Shown here one piece after another: positions 6,285-7,343 of a stretch of DNA of 7,343 nucleotides. The stretch covers positions 1 to 7,343 of the forward strand of contig JBKPBQ010000128.1 in NCBI GenBank assembly GCA_046726955.1, read 5' to 3'. Every line of letters starts with the position of its first letter. Within the stretch, counting starts at the first letter, position 1. Under the pieces are notes generated by a model. The model was not told where the DNA came from, ran no database searches, and worked only from the letters and a program-made list of their open reading frames with translations. The stretch is from CAVPGH01 sp046726955. GTDB lineage: Bacteria > Acidobacteriota > Vicinamibacteria > Fen-336. The position numbers and the translations under genes were made by a program.

Positions 6285-6289
6285 GAGGG
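6285..6289 (+). promoter_or_regulatory. Ribosome binding site of the beta-helix gene
   Basis: GAGGG lies eight bases before the ATG at 6298 and supports that start. The same bases can pair with CCTC just downstream (GAGG-GCTC-CCTC, 6285-6296), a small hairpin that could partly hide the site. Confidence 0.6.
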
Positions 6290-6297
6290 CTCCCTCC

Positions 6298-7343
6298 ATG
6301 CCTCCCCGTGTGTCCGGCCTCTTCAAGACCATCATTGGCAACACTGCCCTCGTTCTGAGCGCACTCGCGCTTTCCCCCGCTGTCGGGCGAGCAGCGACCG
6401 TCTACGTGGACAGCCTGATCCCCGCGGCGAGCTGCGCCACCTACGCTCCCGGCACCCGCTCGTGCCTGGGAGGCTCCGTCGTCGCCTACCGCACGCTCAC
6501 CAGCGCCATGAACGCGGCCGTCGCCGGCGACACCGTCTACCTCCGCGCCGGAACGTATGGCGGGCAGCTCGCTCCCGCCCGCTCCGGGACCGCCGCCGCA
6601 CCCATCACGTTCGCCGCCTACGCGGGCGAGAAGCCGACTCTCTCCGGCAGCGCCAACCCCGCTCTCTGGCTCATCCAGCGCTCCTACATCGTCGTCGACG
6701 GCCTCACCGTCACGAACGTCGGCGGCTGGGGACGCCTCGAGGACGCGGCGTACAACGTGATCCGCAATTGCACGTTCAGCGTCGCCACCATCCAGGGCAC
6801 GTCCGGCGGCCTCAAGCTCGTGCGCTCCACCTACAACAAGATCCTCGACAACACCTTCAACAACGGCAACGACAACGTCACGATCCAGGAGTCCGATCGA
6901 AACGTCGTCCAGGGCAACACGATCAAGATCGGGCGGCACTCGCTGCTCAGCCTGCGCTGCGGGAACTACAACGTCGTGCGCGGCAACACCTTCTCGAACC
7001 CCTACCAGAAGAACCTCGAGATCTACGACTGCGAGGGGACCTCGGACGCCCCCATCAAGCTCGACGCCACGAAGCGGAACCTCGTGGAGAACAACGTCAT
7101 CGCCGACACCCAGGCCTCCGCGACCGACCACGACTACAACGGGATCCAGTTCGCCGGCCAGCAGGGGATCGTCCGCCGCAACGCCTTCCGCGACGACCTC
7201 GGAGGCGGGATCAACTTCCAGTACTACGCCAACGAGTCGCTCTACAACAACCGCAACCGCGTCTACAACAACACGTTCTACAACAACCGCTGCTTCGGAA
7301 TCGTCGGCGAGACCGGCAATTCGACCACCTTCTTCGACAACCG
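6298..7343 (+). CDS. Secreted right-handed parallel beta-helix protein, partial
   Basis: First 348 residues of an exported protein; the frame is open at the right edge. A Sec signal peptide is clear: basic start (MPPRVSGLFK), hydrophobic core NTALVLSALALSPAVG (15-30), cleavage probably after Ala32 or Ala33. The mature protein begins ATVYVDSL; residues 64-87 (YRTLTSAMNAAVAGDTVYLR, then AGTY) form the entry segment typical of beta-helix proteins of the DUF1565, pectate-lyase-like or PL6-like kind. The rest shows repeating coils of about 20-25 residues with an asparagine ladder: VIRNCTF, KILDNTF, VVQGNTI, VVRGNTF, LVENNVI, IVRRNAF, RVYNNTF. Cysteines at 46 and 56 could form a disulfide. No catalytic residues are identified, so lyase, epimerase or structural roles remain open. 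It is divergent from the polysaccharide operon, so action on that polymer is a reasonable inference. Signal-peptide codons are less GC-rich than the rest. Confidence 0.9.
   Translation, partial: MPPRVSGLFKTIIGNTALVLSALALSPAVGRAATVYVDSLIPAASCATYAPGTRSCLGGSVVAYRTLTSAMNAAVAGDTVYLRAGTYGGQLAPARSGTAAAPITFAAYAGEKPTLSGSANPALWLIQRSYIVVDGLTVTNVGGWGRLEDAAYNVIRNCTFSVATIQGTSGGLKLVRSTYNKILDNTFNNGNDNVTIQESDRNVVQGNTIKIGRHSLLSLRCGNYNVVRGNTFSNPYQKNLEIYDCEGTSDAPIKLDATKRNLVENNVIADTQASATDHDYNGIQFAGQQGIVRRNAFRDDLGGGINFQYYANESLYNNRNRVYNNTFYNNRCFGIVGETGNSTTFFDN

Larger units (their letters stand above)
5893..6297. other. Divergent intergenic region
   Basis: About 400 bases separate the minus-strand operon from the divergent beta-helix gene, so both promoters probably lie here. 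The left half (5893-6010) is taken up by the candidate small ORF and includes the hairpin GCTCGC/GCGAGC (5935-5940 with 5944-5949, three-base loop). The middle (6061-6101) holds a G-quadruplex motif, and 6096 onward contains the short hairpin GTGAG-CCGT-CTCAC (6095-6108). A fused palindrome pair sits at 6124-6142 and two strong GC hairpins at 6168-6230. I could not find a convincing -10/-35 pair on either strand; TAGATT at 6148-6153 on the plus strand is a weak -10 without a matching -35. No terminator with a T tract was seen. Confidence 0.6.

Noticed and set aside
6231..6297. Riboswitch in the purine-rich leader before the beta-helix gene
   Set aside because: I compared it by eye with the cyclic-di-GMP (GEMM) class and found no matching core; the stretch is too short and lacks a defined stem set.
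6064..7131. 355-residue minus-strand open frame opposite the beta-helix gene
   Set aside because: Val/Gly/Asp-rich product without motifs. The plus strand has a signal peptide, a ribosome site and beta-helix repeats.

Overview
The window is uniformly GC-rich, with strong G/C preference at third codon positions. It holds the 5' (promoter-proximal) part of a minus-strand polysaccharide operon, an intergenic region of about 400 bases, and the start of a divergent plus-strand gene for a secreted protein. The gene types (a Wzx-like flippase, a CelD/BcsL acyltransferase, an FkbH-like enzyme, a Sec-exported beta-helix protein) suggest a free-living, high-GC, probably Gram-negative bacterium that makes a surface or exopolysaccharide. 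I cannot name a phylum from sequence alone. No RNA genes, insertion sequences, CRISPR arrays or phage genes were seen.

The minus-strand unit, in transcription order, is: GNAT acetyltransferase (5892-5224), FkbH-like HAD-IIIC protein (5227-3335), free-standing acyl carrier protein (3338-3105), CelD/BcsL-type acyltransferase (3103-1982), nitroreductase with a long N-terminal extension (1985-921), and a Wzx-like polysaccharide flippase that runs off the left edge (924-1). Four of the five junctions are 4-base ATGA or GTGA stop/start overlaps; the fifth is a one-base gap. The genes are therefore almost certainly co-transcribed and translationally coupled.

The content suggests that a small acyl unit, by family analogy a glyceryl or other hydroxyacyl group, is loaded by the FkbH-like enzyme onto the ACP. 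It may be altered by the flavoenzyme and transferred by one or both acyltransferases to a sugar of the lipid-linked repeat unit, which the flippase then exports. Each family assignment is well supported; the combined pathway is inference.

The intergenic region (5893-6297) is not empty. It contains a candidate 38-codon small ORF with a strong Shine-Dalgarno just upstream of the operon, a G-quadruplex motif enclosed by an inverted repeat, two fused palindromes that look like an operator, and two hairpins with the same GGGGC/GCCCC stem. On the plus strand, 6298 to the right edge encodes the first 348 residues of a secreted right-handed parallel beta-helix protein with an asparagine-rich ladder, possibly a polysaccharide-binding or -degrading protein.
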